From: Maylandia zebra
Taxonomy: Eukaryota > Chordata > Actinopteri > Cichliformes > Cichlidae
Direction: 5' to 3'
Length of the DNA: 64,000 nucleotides
Assembly (NCBI RefSeq): GCF_041146795.1
Contig: NC_135185.1
Span: 29,137,529 to 29,201,528 of the forward strand
Positions 39,601 to 51,293 of the stretch are shown piece after piece. Numbering within the stretch: position 1 is the stretch's first letter; the number at the start of each line of letters is the position of its first letter. Under the pieces are notes generated by a model. The model made no database searches. It was not told where the DNA came from and was given only the letters and a program-made list of their open reading frames with translations. A program made the translations under genes and the position numbers.

Positions 39601-41713
39601 ATAAATGTTCAAAAACACGTCCAATCATATAAATAAAAATCATCTGTGCCCGGTTTACACTGCTCCAGTATTAATCTGAACGTACAGCAAGGCAGTGATG
39701 AGCCAAGGGATGTTAATGTTACAGACACATGCTTCATATTCAGCACCCTATCTTCCCCATGTGACTAAACAATACTGAACGCACCAGAGAGAAGAGGAAG
39801 CCACTCAAAACTTCAGGACAGTGTAAGGGGAAAAAGAGGAAATGAAAGGAGGAAAGCCTATTTTTGCCTCTGTTTATTCAGCTTGAACTGTTTCCAAGTG
39901 CTGAAAATTATGCCCATTAAAATATATATGGATACTCTGTGTGTGTTTGCTTGTGCACGTACATAAGCTAGCAGGATGCAGAACAGTTGCTGTGTCTGGT
40001 ATGAATTAAAAAGAACCTTTCTTCATTGATTGCACTGTTTTGAGATTCTTTCGAAACTGTTGTGCAGTACAGCATAATATTAATTATTATTTTTGTGTTG
40101 TTTTTGCAGATTGGGCGTTCTACTGAGAGTCCCATAGACTTTGTGGTGACTGATACAATAGCAGGGGGTCAGGAGGGTGAAGAGACTCTTATCACGCAGA
40201 GTACCATCTCTCGTTTTGCCTGCCGAATTGTCTGCGAACGCACCCCCCCCTACACCGCTCGCATCTATGCAGCCGGATTTGATACGTCCAAAAACATCTT
40301 CCTTGGGGTAATTACAACTCGGTGTACCATTGTGATTATGCACCATCTCTATCTATGCTACTTTTTTTAGCCTGTAAGGTTACATGGCTGCCTTTTTTTT
40401 TTTTTTTTTTCTTTTTTAGTGCTTCTAATCCTTGAAGCTTGTAACCAGATAAAGAAAACCACTGTTTCATATGCACTGTTACGTAAAAAGTGAAATGCCA
40501 CACATCATGTCAGTTTGTGTCATCATCCATTTTCTGTCTTGCCTGTAGGAAAAAGCTGCAAAATGGAAAAACCCTGATGGTCACATGGACGGCTTAACAA
40601 CCAATGGTGTGCTGGTAATGCACCCTAAGGGGGGATTCACTGAGGAGTCCAAGCCCGGCGTGTGGAGAGAGATCTCTGTTTGTGGTGATGTTTACACGTT
40701 GAGAGAGACCCGCTCAGCACAGACCCCAGGCAAACTGGTGAGTAGTTGAAAAGTTAAAATGTATCAGTGTATGTATGCAGTGACACTGTGATGTTAGAGA
40801 AATACTTTAGAATATTAAAGTGGTCCTGTTATGTTTATTATTTTAATTCTTCCACAGCCACTTTTAGAGTAGCTTTGAATGAGTCCCAAATCAGAATAAG
40901 TAATTATCTTGATCCAAAGTCTGAAATAATCCATTTTTGCTGAGTCGCCTATTGTACACAAAAGGTTTAAATGGCATTTGGGTGGGACTTATGTCTGAAA
41001 CTCAGCAGTAACAGGAACTAAAGGTTGTCAGTCTGTAGTACAATGTAGTAATAAGAAATATCAGCATGTCATAGGCAGTGGATTTTTTTCCCATGTAGAA
41101 GGTAAATGTGTGCGCACTTCACTATCCTCCGCAGGTGGAGAATGAGAGCAACATTCTACAGGACGGCTCCCTGGTGGATCTGTGTGGAGCAACGTTGCTG
41201 TGGCGCACTGCTGAAGGCCTCTTCCACACTCCCACGCAAAAGCACCTGGAGGCACTCAGGCAGGAGATCAATGCAGCGCGCCCCCAGTGCCCTGTGGGTC
41301 TCAATACCCTCGCCTTCCCCAGCATGCACCGGAGTCGTGCCCTTTCATCTCTGGAAGACAAGCAGCCTTGGGTGTACTTGGCGTGCGGTCACGTGCACGG
41401 TTACCACAACTGGGGCCACCGTTCGGAGCAGGAGGCCAACACTGAGCGAGAGTGTCCCATGTGCCGGGTGGTGGGGCCCTACGTGCCACTGTGGCTGGGC
41501 TGCGAGCCGGCCTTCTACGTGGACACAGGTGCACCCACATACGCCTTCGTGCCATGCGGACATGTGTGTTCAGAGAAGTCGGTCAAGTACTGGTCAGAGA
41601 TCCCTCTGCCCCACGGCACTCACGCCTTCCACGCAGCCTGCCCCTTTTGCGCCACCCAACTTGGCCCAACTCAGGGCTATTCCAAGCTAATCTTCCAGGG
41701 TCCGGTGGACTGA
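30660..41713 (+). CDS. peli2: peli2, Pellino-2 E3 ubiquitin ligase, complete, 6 exons
   Basis: Pellino proteins are E3 ligases that bind phosphorylated IRAK kinases through an FHA-like domain and ubiquitinate them in Toll/IL-1 receptor signalling. Exons: 30660-30736, 36506-36635, 38797-38898, 40110-40307, 40549-40737, 41135-41713, giving 424 residues (human PELI2 has 420). The N-terminus MFSLSQEEHCAPS is closest to Pellino-2. Family blocks follow in order: KYGELVVLGYNGSLPNGDRG, CKGQHSISYTLSRN, GRSTESPIDFVVTDT, STISRFACRIVCER, GEKAAKWKNPDGHMDGLTT. The RING-like C-terminus is encoded by the single last exon, with YLACGHVHGYHNWGH, ECPMCR, PCGHVCSEKS and HAACPFCATQL, so all its Cys and His ligand positions appear present. 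Intron 1 is 5.8 kb. No lesion is seen. Confidence 0.96.
30737..36505 (+). other. peli2 intron 1
   Basis: A 5.8-kb intron. It contains the interspersed repeat at 33811-34340 and is otherwise without recognisable genes. Open frames up to 108 codons (for example 32028-32354) lack splice or family support. Confidence 0.6.
33811..34340. repeat. teleost interspersed repeat in peli2 intron 1
   Basis: The left part, GTGGTGCAGTGGTTAGCATG, and the right part, with GTGATTGACTGGCAGCCTGG, GCTAGGCTCCAGCACCCC and GATAAATGGATAAGAAAATGG, are the start and end of a repeat seen in very many fish genomes. Here it is diverged and interrupted by a poly-T run (33917-33937). I recognise the consensus words but am unsure of the class. 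It has no coding capacity. Confidence 0.65.
36636..38796 (+). other. peli2 intron 2 with T-rich tracts
   Basis: A 2.2-kb intron with several long T runs (about 36768-36781, 36807-36815 and 36903-36927; another near 38309). The run of 25 T at 36903-36927 followed by CCCACAG imitates a splice acceptor, but the open frame after it has no Pellino similarity. Nothing else is recognised. Confidence 0.6.
38899..40109 (+). other. peli2 intron 3, non-coding
   Basis: A 1.2-kb AT-rich intron with ordinary donor and acceptor sites. I see no repeat of known type and no coding segment in it. Confidence 0.6.
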
Positions 41714-44080
41714 GTTTAAGGGGTCTTGCTCTGGCAGAGGAGATTAAACAGGAATGCTGACATGCAGTGAAAGATTATTTTGTGCTTTCTTTCATTTATG
41801 TAAGCCAGCTCTGGAACGAAGCGAGCCTTTTTCAGGTTCTGGTCATGTACTGTGGATTGACAATAGAGAGCCATTACAGATTGTTCGGGGCCTTTTGTGG
41901 CTGTTTGGATGGCCACTGCAGGATACAGAGATGTGAAGCACACTGGACCACAGACGCACGGCTCCTCCAGAATTAAATACTGTTTTAGCTGTCCTGCCAA
42001 CAAACCTCTTTAAACAAAGCTCCAGTGCTGGGCTGTAAACTACAATGCCTGCTGGTTTTCCATCAGAGGGCTGTAACACTAAGGTTGTAGAAGGAATGAG
42101 TTGAATTTACTCATGAATCAGACTGAACCAAATTATAGCAAGCAGGTGTAGTTGAGTCTTCTGGGAAATATGTGGGCTGGGGTGGGGGAGGGTATATAAT
42201 TCAGTTCCTGGTGGGCCTGAAACCAAGATTTTACAGAGCCAGACAGCTGGACTGTTGGCTGAGAGAAAAGCCAGGTGAAGATGGAAGTTTTAATAGTTAA
42301 CTTGTTAAATGGTCCACACTGATATCCTGGTCCTTAACCCGTAACGGCATCAACATCTTGTAGCTCTCCGGAGGCGGTTTCTAACTGCCGAACAAACTTT
42401 GAGGGAGAGTTGGGGGGAAGACTTTTTATGTACAGAGATATAATCCAGTGCCTCAAATCCCATCAAACTATGGGAATATTTTTCATAGTTGACAAAAAGA
42501 TATTTTGTTGAAGGTAAAGAGAGAGATAGTTTTGCAGAAGGTGTAAGAAAAATAACGACCCACACAGATTCTAACACCAGAGGTATTTTATTACACTGAG
42601 GCCCTTGTACTGTTTTTTAATGCAAATGTTAATATATTTTTCTCCAGCATATATAATGTATGTGAGAATGCTTGAGCGTATGTGTGCGTGCATGTTTGTG
42701 TGATTGTGTGCGTGTGGATTGGACTGCGTGGGTGCCCTCGGGCCGTTAAAATCACCCTGCATCGCTTCACCCCGATCCCCAAAACGCTACCAGAGAGAAC
42801 GCAGGATTTAACACAAGGTCGCAGGGGCTTGACAATGAATGTACTGAAATGCATTGACCCTTCTCGCTGGTGGTGCTTTGATTATACAACTTGCTTTCAA
42901 GGTGTGATCGAAGCCTGCTTTCAGTTAAATAAATCGCCGGAGCCGTACAACCATATGAATCAAGCGTACCTGCTTGCTTGCTAGCTGTCACTGCCCCACA
43001 CAAACACACACAGACACACTGTATTCAATCTGCACTGTTGTTAGCTTTATCCCCACGCTGGGTTTGATCCAATGATTTGTACGCTGTCGAACCTGGGCAC
43101 AGTCTCAGCAGCATCCAGAGATTATACCAAATATAAGGAGGAGCTGTTTTCTCTCCGCATGCAAGATGCGACGGCCACTTTTTCCTCCAATCCAAAGTGT
43201 TTCTGTAAACAATGCTACCCCCAAGCTGCTGCTGCTGCTGCTGCTGTGGTGGAATGTTGACAGCTCTGGATTACAGTCAAGGCTGTTCAGTCGCTTCATG
43301 GGGAACAATGATATTATCACACTCTGTGCCAAATTTGGTAAGTTCTATTGTGTGTGGATGAGTCAAGTTGTCCAAAACAAAAGTAGCAGATGAATTGAAA
43401 ACTGAAGAATCTGGGACAAATCTGTCCGTGATGTTAGCTTTCCAGACTGTGCCCAAACGAGTGTCGTTTCCAACATTAGATTATGAAATACAATAGTGAG
43501 CATTAAAACAATGAGATGTTAAGGGCGATGTTCTATTATATAGCATTAGGTTTTCCCAGACTTTATTATGATAATTAAAAAATTCAGAGGTATATCTGAG
43601 GCGGAGGAAATCTGCCTTTGTCCTGGACATGGTATTTTTAATTTATTTTGTTTTTTCTTTCCGCTTCCCTCTGAAGAGAAACATATTTGGCATTGTTAAG
43701 AATGTCAGCAGCATTACACTTTTCCTCTAACCACAGAGCATTTCAGACTCGCTTGATTTCTGCTGATGTTATTTAACTGCCATGCTGGGTCAAGCACTAG
43801 GCCACATACTGTACGGTAGCATTCCCTTCTAACCTCACGTGCGTTCGGCTCAAACACTGTGTCCATTGCTTAAGACTGTGTTCTGTAACAGCTGCAAGAG
43901 TAGCTGCCTCAAACATTCCTCCTCGGTAAACATGGGTGGGGCCCACAGTTCACCCAAGGGCTTGTTCTATGATTATTATTATTATTTTTGTGTCTCTAGC
44001 AGGAACTCTGTACACAAGCCATAGAACGCACTGATGCTCCTAATGTCTCCTTTGCAAAGAATAAAATATTTTTTAAAAAC
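41714..44080 (+). terminator. peli2 3' UTR with candidate poly(A) signals
   Basis: Vertebrate PELI2 transcripts have long 3' UTRs. Candidate AATAAA hexamers lie at 42928-42933 and 44060-44065. The latter, followed by T-rich sequence, would give a UTR of about 2.35 kb. The segment holds a short triplet repeat (43225-43246) and no credible open frame. Which signal is used cannot be decided from the sequence. Confidence 0.5.
43225..43246. repeat. (GCT)7 triplet repeat
   Basis: Seven uninterrupted GCT units lie in the probable peli2 3' UTR. Runs of Ala, Leu or Ser in overlapping open frames arise from this repeat and do not indicate genes. Confidence 0.85.
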
Positions 44081-47000
44081 ACTCTGCACCAAGTTGGATT
44101 TCTCTCTCACTCTGACTGACAGTTTCTATTTCATACTTGTGGGTAATGTTCAGGGACTCCTTTTAAAGTGATCCACCGATTTTTAAAGGGCTGCGTGCAG
44201 CTGATGGGGATTTGTTGGTTTTTATTTAGTGGCTGCCTTTGAACACTCCAGATGTCTCAGCTGTGTTCGCACAACCAACATAGCAGCAATGTTTAATCAC
44301 AGTTACATATGTGTTTCATCATTCCTCTGTATGAGCATTTCTCCTATCTTGGTTGCCAAAATGGCTCTGAATTGTGATTGCTCTATCAGTATTTTTTTTC
44401 CAGATAAGGCAGAGAATTTTCTTCAAGTCTGTTTTATTCACATTTCTTGTTCTATCTTATCAGCTTCATCTTAATATTTATTAGAGAATGACTGCATGAG
44501 TGTAGCCCCTTGTTTTCAGTAGTTTTTTTTAAGTATGCAGTTTCCCTATGAAACCACAGGAGGGCACTGTTTCCTCAACAATAGCGCCTTTGGCATTATG
44601 CCTCTCAAGCTACTGAGCCTGCGGGATCCAATAGCTTGAAAACACAGCAAATAAATAAAAGTTTGATGTTGGTTATGAAAAACACTAAATATAAATGCAT
44701 CAAAAATACATATGAAACATCAGAAATTGAATTATTTAAATTGGCATGCCAGTGAGGACTAAAATCCTCCAATTAGGCTATCAGAACAGTCTAATCAGTT
44801 CAAACTAAATATATAATCTATTACATACCATATGTTTTTGCTTATGCAGTCAAATTAATTATAATAGTCTTTTATCCCCATCTAAATCCTGGCGTGATGT
44901 ATAAGGAGTGCATAGTTGTGTGCAATATTTAGCTTTTAGGATTTTTTTTTTTTTTTTTTAGTGTACATGCAAACATATTGTACCATGATGATATTTTCCA
45001 TCATTCGCATGTGACTTCATCCTCTCTATAATAAGGACGCATGAAAAGGATTTAAATGCATAACATGTCATTCTGGCACAGGGAGGGGAACGGAGCTGTG
45101 GGATGCCGTGCTTCCTAATTAACATTTCTGCAGTAGATGTGAAATAGGTTCATATGTCTGCACACTTGCCTGTTTTTCTTAATGACAGAAGAGACACTGA
45201 AGGTGACAGCATGCTAATTTTGAGATCACTTGGTGGGTCCCCCTGCCCCTAAGCAGGGCTGGGTTATACAAATAAAGCAGGATGATACTTCTTTTTCCCT
45301 TCTCTCAGTTTCATGAGTAAGAAATGAGGTGCATGTCCTGCACTAATGCTGAGAATTTACACAAACGATGATCCTCCTATCATCCCCCCACCCCCCTTTT
45401 TTTTTAAACTTTTATGGGGCCATTTTGCAGTTCAGTGGGAGTCGTTGTATTATAATTGTACTAAAAAGTTCCTTTTGTTTGGTTGACTGAGCAATCAGAG
45501 AGCACAAAGCTGTCATATTTGCCTAAAACAAGATGGTGTATTGACAATGATAGCTTGCAAGTTTGCTCCTGTTAAGTGAGTTTTCCAAACAGGAAAATTA
45601 GGATGTTTTAGAAGAAACTTTTTATCCAGTGCTGTAATGATATATTGGTGGCGTCTTTAAGAATATTAACAGCATAAGAGGAAACCATTACCTGTATCCA
45701 GACAGAGCATTTAGAGTTTTTGGGTGGGCAATGGCAAAAAGAAATTCACTCTTACTAAATAAAGTATTTAAGCATTCCAGTAGTTTTAATTTGATAGCTG
45801 AGAGAAGTGAGCTGCAAACTATATAGGTATAGGGTTAATGCAATTATTTCTCAGAGATCAGTGAAAAAGTATATGCTGTACATCTCCACACTCCTCTGGG
45901 TAGGCCCCTGCACATAGTGATAGTAATGAAATCCAAACAGTTTTCAAGGCCTGGCTTCAAAATGTGGCTGGTGGGGCGGGGGGGGCAATCAGTTGTAAGT
46001 GCATGCAGCCTTGGAAAAAAACCCCAAAAAACACTGAAACTTTTAAGCAGTGATCGTGCCACTTCCTCAGATATTTAGATGAGATTTTTTCCCCCTCTAA
46101 CAACAGCCAGCAATATATAGGTTATTGGATTAAAGTCAACAACAGTTGTCAATCATCCAGCTGTTACACATCTGAAGGTTGTATTCAGAGTTGTGCCTTA
46201 GTTGCCTTACATGTTTTCTTTTTCTTTTTGTCTGTCTGCCCTGTGATTTCACCCAACATGTGAAATGCCACAGGTGGCTGCGGGCTGTACGCCAAGCTAT
46301 CAGCGGGATACCTCAGCTGGCAAGTTGAATGCTGTGATATTTACCTCAATTACCCAGCGTGCAACTGAGGCAAATTATATGCAGATCATCATCTGTAAAT
46401 AAGAGATAGTGCTCTTCCCCTCGTGTAAATTAAGTAACAGCACATACAACCCTCAGAAGCTAACACAAGACACATTTGTCTCCCTGGTTTTTTAATAGTA
46501 AACTTGGCAGGTCTTTTTTTATTTTTTATTTTTTTTAAATCTTCTTGCAAATTGGACTGCCACAGCACAGTGCCACATATTGGACTTTGCTGCTAATTCC
46601 TCGCTATTTCTGTCTCGAGTGATTAGTCACTAATTGTTGCTTCAATCAAACACCTGCATGTCTTACTTTAAGTCAGGTCCAGCCTTTGTTATCCAGGCCC
46701 AAGGTCAAACACCTCACACAGGACTCTCCTCTCACTTCTGAGTCATGCAATTTGAGTTGTCAAACAAAACCATCCCACTTTTTGTATGTGTGTGCGTGCA
46801 TTTGTCTCCTTTAGCTTGCAGCCAGCTCTGTAGCACTACACAATTCAAAGCTGTATGCAGTGCAGTTTGAAGAGGATTATGATTATATCAGGCCTATTTA
46901 CTATTTCATGTGGCTCTTGATGATACTTTGTACTCAGCCTACTCAGCTTATTACTTTCTCAATGAATAACAAATGAGTTGTCAAATAAAAGGCAAATAAA

Positions 47001-50000
47001 CACAGGGCTAAAGAGAAGCCGATACAAATATTTCATTAGAACATATGTGGGGAAAAATAGGTTTGGAAAATCAAGCATTAAATTCAAATACTAAAGTGGG
47101 GGCATACTTTGCCTCTCTGAGCATCTCACGCCCCCCTTTTTTTTCCTCTCTTGTCTGCTCTTACACGGGCACATGCGGCGTCTTGCCTACTCATCCAAAC
47201 AAGAGGACAAATTACTTTAATTATGGAGTAATTGCAGAGTCTTGTGTTAATTAAATCTTTATCAGTTCAAGTAAGTGGATTGCTCCCACATGGAAACCAT
47301 GCAGTGACGTGCCGCCTTGCTCTCTCCCTCCTCCCCCTTCTGCTCTGTCTAAATTTTCAGTCTAAAACCATCTTTTATTCACAGCCTCACCCGACTCTAA
47401 CGTCTCCTCACCCCTGCGTCTCACACTGAAATGATTGGGATTAGCATGATTTGGGGAAAGGGTGGGAGGGTGGCAGGGGTGGGGTTGTTTTACCAAGTCT
47501 GTCGGCAGCCAGCTGTTTCTTAAAAATACCATAACAAACATGATAGCACCGACACGAGGGAGTGTCCTCACGCTGGAAAATGAGATACAAGATTTATCTC
47601 AGGTTCCTGGTGTTTGACAAAATTGAATCCTCTCATTTTAATTGCTCTCGACTAGGTGTGCAGCTCCAGGCGATGAAAACAGGAGCTCTGTATGTTGTCC
47701 CTTGTTCTCCGCAGACTATTATGTTCCATTGTGCAAAATGCCGATTATGATTTGCTTTATCCTTGTCATCTATCTTATTTAGGATCATTTAAGTAGCCAC
47801 ATGTTACAAAGGAACAGCAGTCAGCCCTGTTATTATGTGTGTTTGAGTCCCCTGCTTGTTGTAATGAGAACTGGATCACAGAGGAGAATTAATCTCTCTG
47901 AAGACCTATTCTGTGGTTCAAGGCCTCGCTACATGTACATTTTACAGGGAATGGTTGTATTTTTTCCACTTGCAAAAGAGCACAGCATTAATGCTTGTTG
48001 TTTCTCGCAGCTTTGTCTTTTGACTAGTATTTGGGCCAGGCTGTGTGGAGCAAAAGAGAGGCAGCTTTAAATGAAAGGACACAGTGAACGTACACAGAGA
48101 AGAATGATCTAACTTTATTAACCAAATTTTGTTAAAAACACACAAAACATGAACAAAAACATAAAATTACCTCGTTACGATTCCAAATGATATTCCCAGA
48201 GCGATGTGACCAAACATGCATTAACCTGTTTTTTTATTGGACAAAAAAGGGAGACTGTTTTTCAGGGATGTGAAAAGTAGTTTTGCACTATGTACTGTAA
48301 TTACATGTTATACACTTTTATGGTGCTCACTGTACACTAATATCCATGGGCTGATATATTAACAGCATGCATCTGAATGAAGACAAATAAGTCAGAAAGA
48401 ACCAGAAACAACAACAAGAGATCCACTCCCCCGGTTAATGTCTGTGGGTTCCAGGCTTCAGCCAATCGGCGCAGCATGCCAAGGATTCTTGACAACGTAT
48501 TAAAAATTAGCATTTTATTTATGATTATGTTAATTTGTCCAATTGCATCTGAGACTTTGCCAAAGGGGGAGGAGGTGGTAGGGCTGTGTATAAAACTGTT
48601 CCACCCCCTCAATTAAAGCTGAGAGTGCGCACATCAAATGCATCTTGATTGTTTTATTTCATATGCATTGCAGTGGCCCACAGAGCCAATGTTATGAAAA
48701 GTACATCCTATCCAGTTATTTCTCACCCTGTCTGCATGCTGCCCATTGATTGTAAGCGAGAGAAGGTTGAGTAAACATGGCTGCTCTTTTTGCAAGTGCA
48801 AATACTGCAGAGTTTTAATCTTTCTGCGTCAACACAATGTACAATTTGGCTCGTGGACACCGCCAATGTGCAGCTGTTTAGCAGAGAGAATGTTTATGAG
48901 TCGACGAATGGGTGTAATATGGCTGTGAAGCAGATTCAAACGGGCTTAAGTGGATTACACCTCATTTCAAGGATGCTTAAGGTAAGATTAAAACAGATAT
49001 GTGGTAGGTTAAGTGAGGAAAATACAAAATCAAATAGATGGAACTGCAGTCAGCCACTTTCTCATGCGTGGCTGCTCTTTTTCTGTATGTATAGCATTGA
49101 GTTAAAAAAAAATCAGCAACAAAAATCTGAGACAAAATGCAAATTTTTCATGTAAAAAGGACTCGGCAAAGAAAGCATACGCACATTTTAAACAACAGTT
49201 TTGCTCCACTAGACCGTCACAATTCACCGTTAATGCCCTTTCTTATCTTATGCTACAAATCCCCAGAGCTGGAACATTAGAACTCTCTAATCACACACGC
49301 TGGCACACAGTGTGGGCACTCCACACAAACACAAACACACGCATACAAAGTCACACACCTCACATACAATCTGAAAAAGATAATGAATTTAATACTGCTG
49401 CTATTACAGTCAACTAATGTTTGTTAATAGCCTGCCGCCATATGGAGCGAGGGCCTCAACCATGTGGGTAATTCCTCTCTTTGGACAAGCTGTCAATATA
49501 AAGGCCCTGCGTTTATTTTGTGAATGCATGGGATAGAACGGGGGGTGGGGGGGGGGGGGGGGGGGGGGGGTCTTAATCCAGCTGGCTCTCTAATGATTTC
49601 TCTGTGCCCCAAATATGAGCTACATGGCTGCGAATGTGCCTACAGTTGTGTTTTATCTCAAATATCAGAGCTGAAATGTGTCCATATTGGCGCTCCAATG
49701 AGCATTTGCGCATATGTGTACAGTTTGGGTACAAGACTAGCTTTCTATGTGGTAGGGGCTAATGGAAGTGATGGTTTTAGAGAGAAGTCTTTATGACGTG
49801 CCTGATTACCCCTCACCCCCCACCATCCACCACCACAAATTCATCCCATCTCCTCCCACATCCCTCTTGCCAGCACTGCACCCCAGTGGATAACCAAGCT
49901 TGGATTAGCAGTGACATCACACTGAAGAGATGGCTGAGCCCCAGTATGAGGAAGGGTGAGTACTTTGGTTTGTGTGTGTCAGATGGGTGTGAGTGTTATG

Positions 50001-51000
50001 TGTGTGTTCAAGTCTGATTAGACGGTGAGGGTGGTGGTGAGAGGGACGGGAGGATTAGAGAGCCATCTGAGAGTTGGTTAGGTGCTGACACCACTCCACC
50101 TCACCAAGGGCTCAATTTACTGAAGGATCAGAGTCATTTATGGTGGGCTGGGATTATTATCAGTTCAATAGGGCAATTTCTTTATTACAGTCACCTCTCA
50201 ACCTGTGAAATATGGACACTTGTGATACATTTACAAATTCGTGTATCTTGTTTCTGGCATAATCTAGTGCTCTACTGTGCACGTAATTGTGCATTTGAAG
50301 CAGGTACTGTAACAGCTTTAATATAATAATGTTTTAATCCAGTAATAATGCCATTTTCACTGTAAGGCTTAAAACAACCCCTCCAAATGAGGGAAGGCAG
50401 GCTATGTTTGAGTTGAGATACTCAGCAGTCCCTCTCAACTAAAGCTCTTGAAATGCACTGAGAAATCATATGCATTAGAAAATGCATATTTGCATGTTGA
50501 TCCTTCAAAATGGTGCCTGGCAATGAATAGTAATCACAAACAGCTGGTTTGAACCTTTAGACTTTAACACATACTTTTCATTAGCATATGTAGTTTCAGT
50601 TTACAAGTTAGCCAGATTGAGAGTTCTTTCCATTTCTGTACATTTTAGCACACAATATTATACTTGGAAGAAAACCTGAAAACTTGAGTATGTTTTTAAA
50701 TTTATGAGTAAAGCGCAAAAAGGAAAGGCTTTCAATTTTTAGACTAATTTTGACAGAAAAATAAGCGTAAAGATGCAGACCCAACCCCTCTCCGTTCAGC
50801 TCTGTGAATACAAGTGATGAAAGAAGACTGATGTACATTCCTGAATGACATTGAGTGAACCAAGAAGTAGTCATAACCATGTTGCTTGGCCAACACGTCC
50901 GAGATAAAACACTGGTCGTCCTCATTTGAAACGCTCGTTTTTGTTTCCCTTTACAAAGCAAGAAACAGCAATTCAATGAGTAATGCAACTTATGAGGAAA
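44081..51000. other. peli2-tmem260 intergenic region, gene-poor
   Basis: About 7 kb without recognised genes. Several blocks combine balanced composition with dense TAATTA, ATTAAT and GATTA-type words, notably 46262-46410, 47200-47290, 48420-48570 and 49390-49530, unlike the simple AT-rich DNA around them. They are candidates for conserved non-coding elements, but conservation cannot be judged from one sequence. A poly-G tract lies at 49547-49570. Confidence 0.45.
49547..49570. repeat. poly-G tract (24 G)
   Basis: Twenty-four uninterrupted G follow a GGGGGGT lead-in. Such a tract can form G-quadruplexes and is prone to length errors in sequencing. The glycine-rich open frame across it is an artefact. 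Confidence 0.9.
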
Positions 51001-51293
51001 GCGTGTCCGGTAATATCGCGAGGTTAGCCAGTCGGCGTGAATGTGGCTGCTACTTTCCGCGGGCAGGAAGGACCTAACTCAGCACACTCTCCTGCAAGTG
51101 TGCTGAAGACTATGCAAAGGTTGTACTTAGAACTAAATTAAATTTACTTAATCTCTACCCAACATCGTTTTAGACGTAGATCAAAGTTTTATTTATACCC
51201 CGAAGGGTCTGGAATATATGGACGCTAACGTTAGCTCGCTAGTTAAGAGACATTTCAGTGAAAATCGTCCGTATTTCCCCTGAAAGAAACAAA
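51000..51293 (+). promoter_or_regulatory. tmem260 promoter and 5' UTR
   Basis: CG dinucleotides cluster from about 51001 (TGTCCGGTAATATCGCGAGG) to 51065 and again near 51230-51300, directly upstream of the tmem260 start codon. The TCGCGA core near 51017 resembles the ZBTB33/Kaiso-type TCTCGCGAGA element of vertebrate promoters. No TATA box is evident. Function is inferred from position and composition. Confidence 0.5.

Noticed and set aside
41106-41690. 194-codon open frame in another frame over peli2 exon 6
   Set aside because: It is a GC-rich shadow of the Pellino RING-like exon. The 41135-41713 frame carries all the conserved residues.
50608-50988. 126-codon minus-strand open frame upstream of tmem260
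   Set aside because: No recognised domain, no splice context, AT-biased composition. Probably chance.
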